Assembly (NCBI RefSeq): GCF_001613425.1
Contig: NZ_BDCI01000004.1
Location: 62,001-126,000 of the forward strand
Reading direction: 5' to 3'
Length of the DNA: 64,000 nucleotides
From: Nocardia vulneris
Lineage (GTDB): Bacteria > Actinomycetota > Actinomycetes > Mycobacteriales > Mycobacteriaceae
In this document: positions 31,088 through 39,284 of the stretch, piece by piece
Layout of the letters: each line of letters opens with the position of its first letter
Position numbering within the stretch: the stretch's first letter is position 1
Program-made: the position numbers and the translations under genes
Notes under the pieces: model-generated
Seen by the model: only the letters and a program-made list of their open reading frames with translations
Database searches by the model: none
Told to the model about the DNA's origin: nothing

Positions 31088-33553
31088 GTGACACCAGACA
31101 GCGCTGCCGCATGTTTCGCGATAGACCACGATCCGGCTACAAGGAGGACCATCATCTACGAAACGTCCGCAGTCGTGGTACCAGACCTGACTGAGAACGC
31201 TCCCGATACTATCACTGCCGTGGCTAACGAGCGCATCACCGAGGACATGGTCGACGGCATCCTCCGCAAGCTAGGCTTCTACGACCAGCCAGAGGAAGTA
31301 TTTGTAGAGAAGCAGCAGAGCGAGGTGGCTGCGATTCGAGCAATCTTAGCCAAAGCAAGCAAGACCGGCAAAGGTGGAGCTGGCTATCCTGAGTTCATCA
31401 TCACTGAAGCGGCCACTCCGGACGTAGTTGTCGTCATCGAGTGCAAAGCCTCCACTCGTCAACATGTATCAAAAGACCGGAATCGTCCAGTAGATTACGC
31501 CGTTGATGGCGTACTTCATTACGCCCTGGCATTAAGCAGCAAGTACTCCGTAATCGCAGTTGCGGTAAGTGGAACCCCGCAATCTAACCGCTGGTCGACG
31601 TTCCTAATCCCCCAAGGACAACAGGAGCCACGATCTTTGATCTCCCCCACCGGGGCGGAAATCAATGAACTGGTTCCCATGCACGATCTCGTAAAGGCGG
31701 CCGCATACGACCCCGCCGTCAGATTAAAACGGTCTTCAGACCTGATTGCATTTAGCCAAGAAATGCATCGGTTCATGCGCGACGAAGCCGAGCTTGAGGA
31801 AAAAGAGAAGCCACTCACCGTTGCGGGCACGCTCCTCGCATTATCCAATAGGACATTCGCGCGCACCTATCAGGAGTATCCAGCACACGAACTGCCAGGC
31901 TACTGGATGGAAACTATCATCAAGGAAGCCAAGGCAGCGAAACTCCCGGTGCCGAAGATCAAGAACATGACGCAACCCTTCAGCGCAATCGAAGTGCACC
32001 CGGAGTTGCGTAAATCATCAAAGACTTACCCCAAGGGTCTGCTAAACGCGATCATTACGATGTTGGCGGATCAGGTTCTCCCATTTCTCACCATTTATCA
32101 CGATTTCGATGTCGTGGGCCAGTTCTACGGCGAATTTTTGAAGTACACAGGTGGAGATGGCAAGGGTCTCGGCATCGTTCTGACTCCGCGCCATCTCACC
32201 GAGCTTTTCGTTCTCATCGCCAATGTAGACAAGAGCGATATCGTCCTTGATACATGCGCGGGTACAGGTGGATTTCTAATCAGCTCAATGATGAAGATGA
32301 TCGGAAATGCTACAACCGAAGCCGAAGTCGAAGACATCAAAAAGAACCGTTTGATCGGCATCGAGCAACAGGCAACGATGTATGCACTTGCGGCATCGAA
32401 TATGATTCTTCGTGGCGACGGAAAGGCCAACCTTCATCAAGGATCCTGCTTCGATAAGGGAATAACCCAGGAAGTACAGTCTCACAAACCTACGGTTGGC
32501 CTCATAAACCCGCCTTACGCAAAATCAAAGGCCGACCTTCATGAGCTGCGATTCATCGAGCATATGCTGGACTGCCTAGAGCCGCACGGGCGCGGTGTGG
32601 CCATCGTGCCAGTCTCATGCGCTACGACGCCGAGTATCCATAAATCCAATCTCATGAAGAAGCATACGCTGGAAGCTGTCATGAGCATGCCACCGGAGAT
32701 ATTTCACCCCGTTGGCGTAATTACTTGCGTCATGGTTTTCACTGCAGGAGTCCCACACGAAAGGTCGGGCAGAAAGACTTGGTTCGGCCTTTGGCGCGAG
32801 GACGGATACGTCAAGGTAAAGAACCATGGCCGGATCGATCGCGATCACCAATGGCCGAAGATTCGCGATCGTTGGATCGAGATATTCCGCAATCGAGAGG
32901 TTCACGATGGTGAATCCGCAATGCGCCGAGTGGGCCCAGACGATGAGTGGATCGCTGAAGCATACCTGCAGACAGACTACACCACCCTTTCAAAAGGGGA
33001 AATCACCTCCGTACTACGAGATTACGCAATGTTCGCGCTGGGCGGAGACGAAGAGCATGACTCGGACCCAATACGCGGAAACTCCGACAAATGGCTACAG
33101 TTTAAACTTGGAGACATCTTCGAGATCCACAAAGGTCGTCGGGTTACAAAAGCAGACCGGAGTTCTGGAACAACACGCTTTATTGGCGCATCCGAAAGGA
33201 ATAATGGCGTTACCGATATGGTCAGCCTGGCTCCGATTTTTGATTCAGGAGCGATCACAGTGCCATACAATGGCGCTTCGGTCGGATGCGCCTTCTATCA
33301 GGATAAACCGTTCTTCGCCTGCGACGATGTCAATGTCTTGGTTCCCAAGGATGAACAGGATAAGTTGGCCTTGCTATTTGTGGCAGGAGTAATTCGACAT
33401 GGCAGAGGTCGATTTACGTATGGGTACAAGTGGACGCTCGAAAGGATGAAGGAGAGCACCGTACTTCTTCCGTCGACAAATGATGGCAAGCCCGACTGGA
33501 AGAGAATGTCGCAGATTGCACGAGAGTTGCCCTTCGGTGGTGCAATCTCGTGA
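31088..33553 (+). CDS. Single-chain restriction-modification protein (nuclease-MTase-specificity)
   Basis: About 820 residues. Near residues 95-120 a PD-(D/E)XK site reads PDVVVVIECKAS, as in HsdR N-terminal nuclease domains. The adenine-N6 methylase core shows motif I DTCAGTGGFLIS near residue 388 and motif IV NPPYAKSK near 474. From about 667 an HsdS-type recognition domain follows (WLQFKLGDIFEIHKGRRVTK). All functions of a type I-like or type IIG system are therefore in one chain, without an ATPase/helicase. Start uncertain: GTG 31088 and GTG 31175 are in frame, and AAGGAGG at 31141 precedes only an ATC codon. The gene is clearly lower in GC than its neighbours, a sign of transfer. Confidence 0.85.
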   Translation: MTPDSAAACFAIDHDPATRRTIIYETSAVVVPDLTENAPDTITAVANERITEDMVDGILRKLGFYDQPEEVFVEKQQSEVAAIRAILAKASKTGKGGAGYPEFIITEAATPDVVVVIECKASTRQHVSKDRNRPVDYAVDGVLHYALALSSKYSVIAVAVSGTPQSNRWSTFLIPQGQQEPRSLISPTGAEINELVPMHDLVKAAAYDPAVRLKRSSDLIAFSQEMHRFMRDEAELEEKEKPLTVAGTLLALSNRTFARTYQEYPAHELPGYWMETIIKEAKAAKLPVPKIKNMTQPFSAIEVHPELRKSSKTYPKGLLNAIITMLADQVLPFLTIYHDFDVVGQFYGEFLKYTGGDGKGLGIVLTPRHLTELFVLIANVDKSDIVLDTCAGTGGFLISSMMKMIGNATTEAEVEDIKKNRLIGIEQQATMYALAASNMILRGDGKANLHQGSCFDKGITQEVQSHKPTVGLINPPYAKSKADLHELRFIEHMLDCLEPHGRGVAIVPVSCATTPSIHKSNLMKKHTLEAVMSMPPEIFHPVGVITCVMVFTAGVPHERSGRKTWFGLWREDGYVKVKNHGRIDRDHQWPKIRDRWIEIFRNREVHDGESAMRRVGPDDEWIAEAYLQTDYTTLSKGEITSVLRDYAMFALGGDEEHDSDPIRGNSDKWLQFKLGDIFEIHKGRRVTKADRSSGTTRFIGASERNNGVTDMVSLAPIFDSGAITVPYNGASVGCAFYQDKPFFACDDVNVLVPKDEQDKLALLFVAGVIRHGRGRFTYGYKWTLERMKESTVLLPSTNDGKPDWKRMSQIARELPFGGAIS

Positions 33554-33598
33554 CCTACCGTGCGGGCCACGCGTCAGGATGTGATGTGACGGACACTC

Positions 33599-34411
33599 AT
33601 GCCTGAGGGCCATACCCTGCACCGCTTAGCGAAACTGCACCACAGACGATTCGCTGGCGGAGTGGTTCGAATATCGAGCCCCCAAGGGCGTTTCGCCGAC
33701 GGCGCAGCGTTGATCGACGGGCAGATGCTGACCCAGGCTGACGCCTGGGGTAAGCATCTCCTGCACCATTACGCATCGGGGCTGGTCGTGCATGTACACC
33801 TCGGGCTGTACGGCAAGTTCACCGAATCTACTGCACCCTTTGGCGATCCGGTCGGGCAAGTGCGTATGCGGATGATTGGCGCGGGCCGGTCCGGCGAGGT
33901 CTTCGGTGCCGATTTACGTGGCCCTACCGCGTGCGAGATCTTGCATGAATCTGAGGTGGAAACCCTCGTCGCCCGCCTCGGCCCGGATCCGTTGCGCCGT
34001 GATGCCGACCCGGACCTCGCCTGGCAGCGCATTCGCCGCTCTCAGCGTCCCATCGGCGCACTGCTCATGGACCAAGGCGTCATTGCTGGAGTTGGCAATG
34101 TATATCGCGCTGAGCTGCTGTTCCGGCATGGTATTTCCCCGCATCGTCCCGGCCGTGAGGTGTCGACGGGAGAGTGGGGCGAGCTTTGGGCCGACTTGGT
34201 GGAGTTGATGCAGGTTGGAGTGCAACGCGGCAAGATGCACGTGGTTCGGTCCGAACACGACCATGGCGCACCGTCCTACGCCGCTGACCGACCGCGCACC
34301 TATGTATACCGCCGTGTCGGCGAACCCTGCCGCCTGTGCGGGACGACAGTCCTCCACGCGGTGATGGAGAGCCGAAACCTGTTCTGGTGCCCCACCTGCC
34401 AGCCCTGCTGA
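33599..34411 (+). CDS. nei: Complete Nei-type DNA glycosylase carried by the element
   Basis: 270 residues, the same length as the rejoined host protein and alignable without gaps. By eye about two thirds of residues are identical. Catalytic MPEGH start (Pro2, Glu3), the lysine loop HLGLYGKF, H2TH motif GVGNVYRAELLFRH and a C-terminal zinc finger (CRLCGTTVLHAVMESRNLFW, CPTC) are intact. It removes oxidised bases and cuts at abasic sites. It is on the opposite strand to the host gene, 45 bases behind the RM gene, and would replace the disrupted activity. Only a weak ribosome-binding site is visible. Confidence 0.93.
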   Translation: MPEGHTLHRLAKLHHRRFAGGVVRISSPQGRFADGAALIDGQMLTQADAWGKHLLHHYASGLVVHVHLGLYGKFTESTAPFGDPVGQVRMRMIGAGRSGEVFGADLRGPTACEILHESEVETLVARLGPDPLRRDADPDLAWQRIRRSQRPIGALLMDQGVIAGVGNVYRAELLFRHGISPHRPGREVSTGEWGELWADLVELMQVGVQRGKMHVVRSEHDHGAPSYAADRPRTYVYRRVGEPCRLCGTTVLHAVMESRNLFWCPTCQPC

Positions 34412-34444
34412 ACCTACAACGAGCGCCCGCCTTGGCGCTGGGCA

Positions 34445-34927
34445 TCAATTGCGGGCCGCACCGCTCGGCCAGACGATATCGACGGGAAGGTTCTTCCCCC
34501 TCGCGAGTTCCACGACTGTGGCGGTGCCGCCTTGCTCGCTGGGCTGACCGTCCCATACCGCGATCAGCCGGTCGCACGTTCCTACGACGGCCTCGTTGGC
34601 TGCCTCGTAGGCTTGCGTGCCCGCATCGTCGAAGTCCATTACGCGCACGGTTTCCGCGCGCGACATCAGAGTGTCGAACTGTTCGGCGTGGTCCGGCTTG
34701 ACCTTGCGCTCCCGGTAGTTGCGGGACGGCAGAACAACTTCCAGTCGCCCACCGGCATCGAGCACGGCTTGCGCGAAGACGCTGTCGGCCCCGCGCGCGA
34801 TACAGCTGACACCGATCAGTTCGGCTGGATCTCCTGCGGCGGCCAGGATGCGGGTGATCTCCGCGTAGACCAGCGGGACCGAATCCGCGGTGATGTTCAT
34901 GTGCCCGGTGACGCCGATGCGAGTCAT
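34445..34927 (-). CDS. SLOG/DprA-like nucleotide-binding fold protein
   Basis: 160 residues. MTRIGVTGHMNITADSVPLV opens a Rossmann-like strand-loop (GVTGHM), followed by ELIGVSCIARGADSVFAQAV, RLEVVLPSRNY and AVWDGQPSEQGGTATVVELA, the pattern of the SLOG superfamily that includes DprA and LOG proteins. Such proteins bind nucleotides or nucleotide signals. It follows the HTH/TPR regulator by eight bases on the same strand, so the two probably form an operon. The function in the element is unknown. Confidence 0.68.
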   Translation of the reverse strand: MTRIGVTGHMNITADSVPLVYAEITRILAAAGDPAELIGVSCIARGADSVFAQAVLDAGGRLEVVLPSRNYRERKVKPDHAEQFDTLMSRAETVRVMDFDDAGTQAYEAANEAVVGTCDRLIAVWDGQPSEQGGTATVVELARGKNLPVDIVWPSGAARN

Positions 34928-34935
34928 GCCCTTCT

Positions 34936-36344
34936 CTATACCGGGTCGGCGACCAGCACGCGCATCCTGTCCCGCAACTCGGCCACCGCGCGAACGTCCG
35001 CCACATACTCGGTGCGCGCGAACATCTCCCGCAGTTTGACCCGCACGCGATCGGAGGCGGTCTGTTCGACGGTGGACAGGGCGGCGTGCCCCAGTCGGCA
35101 CGCTTCCTCGAGCTCGCCCTGGATCAGACGGGCCTCCGCCAGTCCGAGTTGGTCCAGTGCAGTACTGCGCAACCGGTTGGGTTGCCGCAACACGATCGCC
35201 TTGTCGATCTGCTCGGCAGCCTCGCTCGCGAATTCTGGTGCGCGCTGCGCCATTTCGAGGAGACGACCGCCGATGGTGCCTGCCATTTCCGAGGCGTCGA
35301 AGTAGCCGATCCAGTAGGGGTCGATCGTCGGTGTTGCCTCGGCCATGGTCTCCTGGGCTCGATCGCAGGCGCGGTGGAATGCCGAGGGGCGATCGAGGTG
35401 GGCATAGGCCCACGCTTCGCGGGTGCGCAGCATGGCTTGGACAGTCGGTGTCGCCGCAGCTGCCTGATCCTGTGCCAGGCGCACGAGTTCCAGAGCATCG
35501 GCGGTTCGGCCGAGATACAGCAGTTGTCGCGCCATGCCCGCGAGAGAGTTGGCGGCGAAGGCCGAATCACCTGCCGCGCGTGCAGCCCGGACTGCGAGCA
35601 CGTAGTAGCGCTGGGCAGCGGCTTGCTGTCCGGAATCCCACGACATCGTCGCCACGGTTTCGGCGAGATGAGCAAGCACACCTGTGAGACGACGGCGAAC
35701 TTCCGGCGGCTGAGTCTGCGTGAGCAGTTCGTTGACCTCGTTGAGTTGGCCGATGACGGCTTTGCGTCGCAGTCCCCGCCGTACTGGTCATCCCACTCGC
35801 GAAATACTCGGGCGGCCATCTCCAACTGCTCGACTTCCTGCACCCCGATTCGGCACGCCGAAGTCACTGTCGGAGTGGCGGACTGGCCGGTTCCATAGAG
35901 CAGCCAGCGTTCGAGCGGTTCAAGCAGGTTGGCTCCGACGACTACCCCAAGCAGAGCGCGGGTGGCTTGGCGGCGATCCACCATCAGGTCCTTTCGGGTG
36001 AGGTCATCGGCAATCGCCGTGCAGTCGGCGGTCCACACGCCCGGTTCCCACTGTGCGGCAATGGAATCGGCCGGATCATCGGTATCACCGGGGAGAACGA
36101 TCTGAATGCGATTCTTCTTGGCGGCCAGGAATTTGGCGCGCTGCTGTGGGGTAGCGCGCGTGAGGTGGGTTTCCATCAGCTCGCCGAAGAACGACGGCAG
36201 CGTAACCGTGGTCCCGCGTCGCGCCCACTTCTTTACCGTGCTCAACGCGACGCCGGTGCGCTCGGCGAACTCGGGTTGGGTGACCCCGAGCGCTATGCGC
36301 AGCGCGGTTGCGTCGGCACCTGTCCATGCCTCTTGCATACCCAT
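34936..36344 (-). pseudogene. HTH-TPR regulator with one-base frameshift
   Basis: The N-terminal part (MGMQEAWTGADATALRIALG, VTQPEFAERTGVALSTVKKW) is an XRE-type HTH. A linker and TPR-like helices follow, the pattern of actinobacterial HTH-TPR regulators. The frame breaks at EWDDQYGG near 35,775: adding one C/G to the CCCC run at 35774-35777 lets it continue GLRRKAVIGQLNEVNELLTQ and on through MARQLLYLGRTADALELVRL to a stop at 34936, giving 469 residues. Start chosen from GAGGT five bases upstream. Either decayed or a sequencing error. Confidence 0.75.
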
Positions 36345-36480
36345 TACCTCACCTGTGCGGGGAGATGCGTGAACCGAGCGTATACCCGCGTGCACTGGCG
36401 TCACCTTCAATCACGGCAAACCCGGAGACACGCTGGTCACAGCGCCAAATCTGACCGAGCAGAATCCGAAGGAGCCCGAC

Positions 36481-36654
36481 ATGGAAGTCATCCTCGCCAT
36501 CACATTGGCTGCCATGGTGATGCTCGCGGCAGCTCTATCATCCAGCCGCGCAACCCATCCGGCGCAGCACCGAGCCGGGGCCAGCGTTGCCGACATACAG
36601 GCACGCCTTGCAGCAGAGCGCCGACGTGCATATGAGCCAACCAGGCGGTGGTGA
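36481..36654 (+). CDS. Small membrane protein of the element, 57 aa
   Basis: MEVILAITLAAMVMLAAALS forms one membrane helix, followed by a basic tail (QARLAAERRRAYEPTRRW). It diverges from the HTH-TPR regulator and overlaps or abuts the next gene within a few bases. Function unknown. Confidence 0.58.
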   Translation: MEVILAITLAAMVMLAAALSSSRATHPAQHRAGASVADIQARLAAERRRAYEPTRRW

Positions 36655-36656
36655 CG

Positions 36657-37001
36657 ATGTTCGAAACCCCGAGGGCCATAGGCTATTTGCGCAGCGATGT
36701 GTCCGGAGCACGCCAGCAGTGGGAAGAAATGCAGAACCGCAGCCTCGCCAAACGGCTCGGCTACACGCTCGCGAAAACCGTCGTGTTCAGCGAGCACATC
36801 GAAGACCCCATCCAACGGCTGATCAACGTCGTCCGCCGGATGCGCGCGGAGGCGGTGGTCGTGCCGAATCTGGAGCACTTCGGCGGAACGGTGCCCGACG
36901 AGCTGGTGCGGGTGGTCGATGTGATCACCGTCGATCCGCACGACACCTACGCACGCTGGATCATTCCGCCGGACACGACCATTGAAATGCGGTCACGGTG
37001 A
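36657..37001 (+). CDS. Degenerate resolvase-fold protein, 114 aa
   Basis: AIGYLRSDVSGARQQWEEMQ resembles the N-terminal strand and loop of serine resolvases, and AEAVVVPNLEHFGGTVPDEL the later strand, but the usual R-V-S-T start and the R-x-x-R helix are altered and there is no DNA-binding domain. Such proteins are common in actinobacterial integrative elements. A role in regulation or structure is more likely than recombination. GTG starts nine and six bases upstream are possible. Confidence 0.62.
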   Translation: MFETPRAIGYLRSDVSGARQQWEEMQNRSLAKRLGYTLAKTVVFSEHIEDPIQRLINVVRRMRAEAVVVPNLEHFGGTVPDELVRVVDVITVDPHDTYARWIIPPDTTIEMRSR

Positions 37002-37411
37002 CGGCCGCCTTGGTCCCGATATCGCCGCCGCGCGGTACCTACGATGTCGGTGTCCGCTGCTTCCTCGGGCTGCGCCGATTCGCGCGAGAGGCGGGCGTGC
37101 CCTATGACCGGCTCCAGCGATGGCGCGTGCACGGCCCGTACTGGGTGCCGCCGCCAGTAGTCATGATCGGCCGTTGGCCGGGATGGACGCTGCCCATGAT
37201 CCAGACGTGGGCACCGATCGTCGTAGCCGGTGCCGGACCAGTTCCACCGGAATGGCGCTGGCCTGAGCCGACGATCGATGCGGCGGACTCGGTGACCATG
37301 TGCCGCCGCCATGGGATCGCGCACGCGGGGCTCTGGCTGCGGATCAGTCGCGGCGACATTCCGCGCCCGGACATCTGGGTTGATGACAAACCCGGCTGGA
37401 TCACCCAGTGA
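36998..37411 (+). CDS. Hypothetical element protein with HTH-like opening
   Basis: 137 residues. VRCFLGLRRFAREAGVPYDR with LQRWRVHGPYWVPPPVVMIG looks like an excisionase-type winged helix, repeated weakly later (VTMCRRHGIAHAGLWLRISR). ATGA or GTGA overlap with the upstream gene. It may act as recombination directionality factor, which is speculation from its HTH and its place in the element. Confidence 0.58.
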   Translation: MTAALVPISPPRGTYDVGVRCFLGLRRFAREAGVPYDRLQRWRVHGPYWVPPPVVMIGRWPGWTLPMIQTWAPIVVAGAGPVPPEWRWPEPTIDAADSVTMCRRHGIAHAGLWLRISRGDIPRPDIWVDDKPGWITQ

Positions 37412-37580
37412 GCCGGGGCTAGTTCACGCGGTCACAGCCCGTCCTGCACCGGAATCCGACACTGCGACGGTCCCCCGACACCTCGGGGTTCCGCTGACCT
37501 CGACCGAGAGGTGCTCGAGCAGCACCGCAAGATGTACTGCCACAACCGAATGAATCCGGACGAGAACTACCGGGTTCTAC

Positions 37581-37612
37581 GCGAGCCCCCAGCCTCGAGG
37601 CTGGGGGCTCGC
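37581..37612. repeat. 32-bp perfect inverted repeat
   Basis: Two 14-base arms (GCGAGCCCCCAGCC and complement) around TCGA, with no following T run. It lies in a 480-base stretch without a gene between 37,411 and 37,891. It could be a terminator or part of a transfer or replication origin. Confidence 0.7.
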
Positions 37613-37890
37613 CCCATGTGTAGGTCATACCAACCGGTGTCCCGATCGTTTTGTGATCCGGTGTCGCAAAACAGGCCCCCCCCCGTGCAACTACCGGGCG
37701 AGAGGACTTAGCGAATTCGCCGGGAAGGAGGACCGCTGTGTCATATCGCGCGAGAAGTCGGACGCCGTGGTTAGGAGCAGGTCAGGAGGGGTGTCCCGCA
37801 CCCTTCCGATCGGTTGTCGAACGTTGGGGAGCTCCTGCCTTTGCTGAGGACACGAGGAGAAAAGAATGCCGACGAGCCGAGGAGGTTGCG

Positions 37891-38121
37891 ATGCGTGAAG
37901 TTCGGCGCAGCGTTCGGTGCCGGTGGTCGATGGGCCGCCCGGCGCGCGGTGGTGGGGCGGGCGCTATCCCAATCTTTATCCCGTCCTACCCGGATTTTCA
38001 GGCAGCGGGGTGCCAGTACTGGGTGCACGAGAAATCTACGGCCACGATCCGAGGAGTAGCCATGAGCAAGGTCCCTCCGTCTATCCCGTGTCAGGTGCGC
38101 TGGCGGGAGGCATTCGCATGA
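37891..38121 (+). CDS. Small element protein coupled to the membrane gene, 76 aa
   Basis: MREVRRSVRCRWSMGRPARG from an ATG with GAGGAGG eight bases upstream. It ends in an ATGA overlap with the membrane protein gene. A GTG at 37738 in the same frame, also behind AAGGAGG, would give 127 residues. The composition is basic and low-complexity. Function unknown. Confidence 0.5.
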   Translation: MREVRRSVRCRWSMGRPARGGGAGAIPIFIPSYPDFQAAGCQYWVHEKSTATIRGVAMSKVPPSIPCQVRWREAFA

Positions 38122-39284
38122 TCATGCAGCTCGGTCGGAATCTCGATGCGTTCGTCCAGGGACTGTCCGCCGGAGTCTGGCGGCTGATCAACCTGGGCTG
38201 GCGGTGGCTGGTCATCGCCGCCGTGGTTTTCGTTCTCGCGCGGCTGGTGCTGGGCTGGCTGGTCGGCTGGTACCGCTGCCGGGAGGCGCGGGAGGCGGTG
38301 TGGTTGCAGGTCACCGTGCCCGCGACGATGGGCCGGGATGCGGGCGAGCGGTTCGCCCGGTCGCTGGCCGGCATGCTGCACCGGACTCACCGCCGGCCGT
38401 GGCGGGCGCGGCATGTGGCGTGTGAGTTCTTCGCCACCGACGACGCGACGACGGTAGGGCTGTGGGTGCCGCCCGCGTTCGCGCCGAAAGACGTTCTTGC
38501 CGCCATTCTCGGCGCGTGGCCCGGCGCGCAGGTCGAACAGGTGACCCCACCGCCGACGCTGGAGGGACGCGGTGGGGTGTGCGGGCGAGAGATCGCGCCG
38601 CGCGCTGGGGAATGGTCACCGCTGGTGGACGCGACCGCCAGGCGGGTGGTGGACGCGGACGACTACGACCCGTTGGGGCAGGTGCTGACCGCACTGGCCG
38701 AACGCGGGCCGGGTGAGACCGCCGTCGTTCAGGTGATCGTGGCCGCGCAGCGCGGCACGGGTTCCCGCGGCTTGGGTGTGCGGGTGCTCGACGGTACCGG
38801 CGGGCTGTGCCTGTGGCTGCTGCGGGAACTGCTGGACTTCCTTCAGCCCGGCCCGGCCCCTGCCCGCACCGGTTATCGTGCGCGGAGTACGCAGGATCCC
38901 GATCCGGTTGCCGCGCAATGGTTTCGAGACGTCGTGGTCAAGAAGACGGATCGGCAGCATCTGCGGGTGACCGTGCGTGCGGGTGTGGCGGGGTCGGTCC
39001 CGGCCCGCTATCGGCGCGGTGCGGTCACGCGGCTGACCGATGGCTATGACCAGGTTGTCACCGCTGGTGACGGCCTGATCACGCGCAGGGTCGCGCGCGC
39101 CGCGCGGCGTATCGCCGCCCGGCGGCCGGGGCCGGGATTCGTCGCCACGGTCGCCGAACTCGCCGCGCTGTGGCATCTCCCGGCCCATGGCGGCACCTAC
39201 GGCATGGACACCAGCCCCGCCCGCACCCGCGCCGCCGGACGCCGCGCCCCGCGCATCCCCGACTGGAAGGACGATCAGCAATGA
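38118..39284 (+). CDS. Membrane protein of the transfer module
   Basis: 388 residues. MIMQLGRNLDAFVQGLSAGV is followed by one strong membrane helix (WLVIAAVVFVLARLVLGWLV), then a large soluble domain (FARSLAGMLHRTHRRPWRAR, LWVPPAFAPKDVLAAILGAW). It directly precedes the TraG/HerA-like ATPase with an ATGA overlap, and the same pair occurs in many actinobacterial integrative elements. It probably couples the ATPase to the membrane. GGGAGG seven bases upstream supports the start. Confidence 0.72.
   Translation: MIMQLGRNLDAFVQGLSAGVWRLINLGWRWLVIAAVVFVLARLVLGWLVGWYRCREAREAVWLQVTVPATMGRDAGERFARSLAGMLHRTHRRPWRARHVACEFFATDDATTVGLWVPPAFAPKDVLAAILGAWPGAQVEQVTPPPTLEGRGGVCGREIAPRAGEWSPLVDATARRVVDADDYDPLGQVLTALAERGPGETAVVQVIVAAQRGTGSRGLGVRVLDGTGGLCLWLLRELLDFLQPGPAPARTGYRARSTQDPDPVAAQWFRDVVVKKTDRQHLRVTVRAGVAGSVPARYRRGAVTRLTDGYDQVVTAGDGLITRRVARAARRIAARRPGPGFVATVAELAALWHLPAHGGTYGMDTSPARTRAAGRRAPRIPDWKDDQQ

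Noticed and set aside
30808..31155. Minus-strand frame of 115 codons at the left end of the element
   Set aside because: Overlaps the attachment region and the start of the restriction-type gene. No domain and no ribosome-binding site.
33599..34411. Duplicate nei explained as simple chromosomal paralogue
   Set aside because: The gene lies inside the element on the opposite strand, matches the disrupted gene over its full length, and the outer gene is restored exactly at the attachment core. Replacement cargo is the simpler explanation.
36657..37001. Second active serine recombinase in the element
   Set aside because: Only part of the catalytic fold is recognisable, key positions are changed and no DNA-binding domain is present, so it is called a degenerate resolvase-fold protein.
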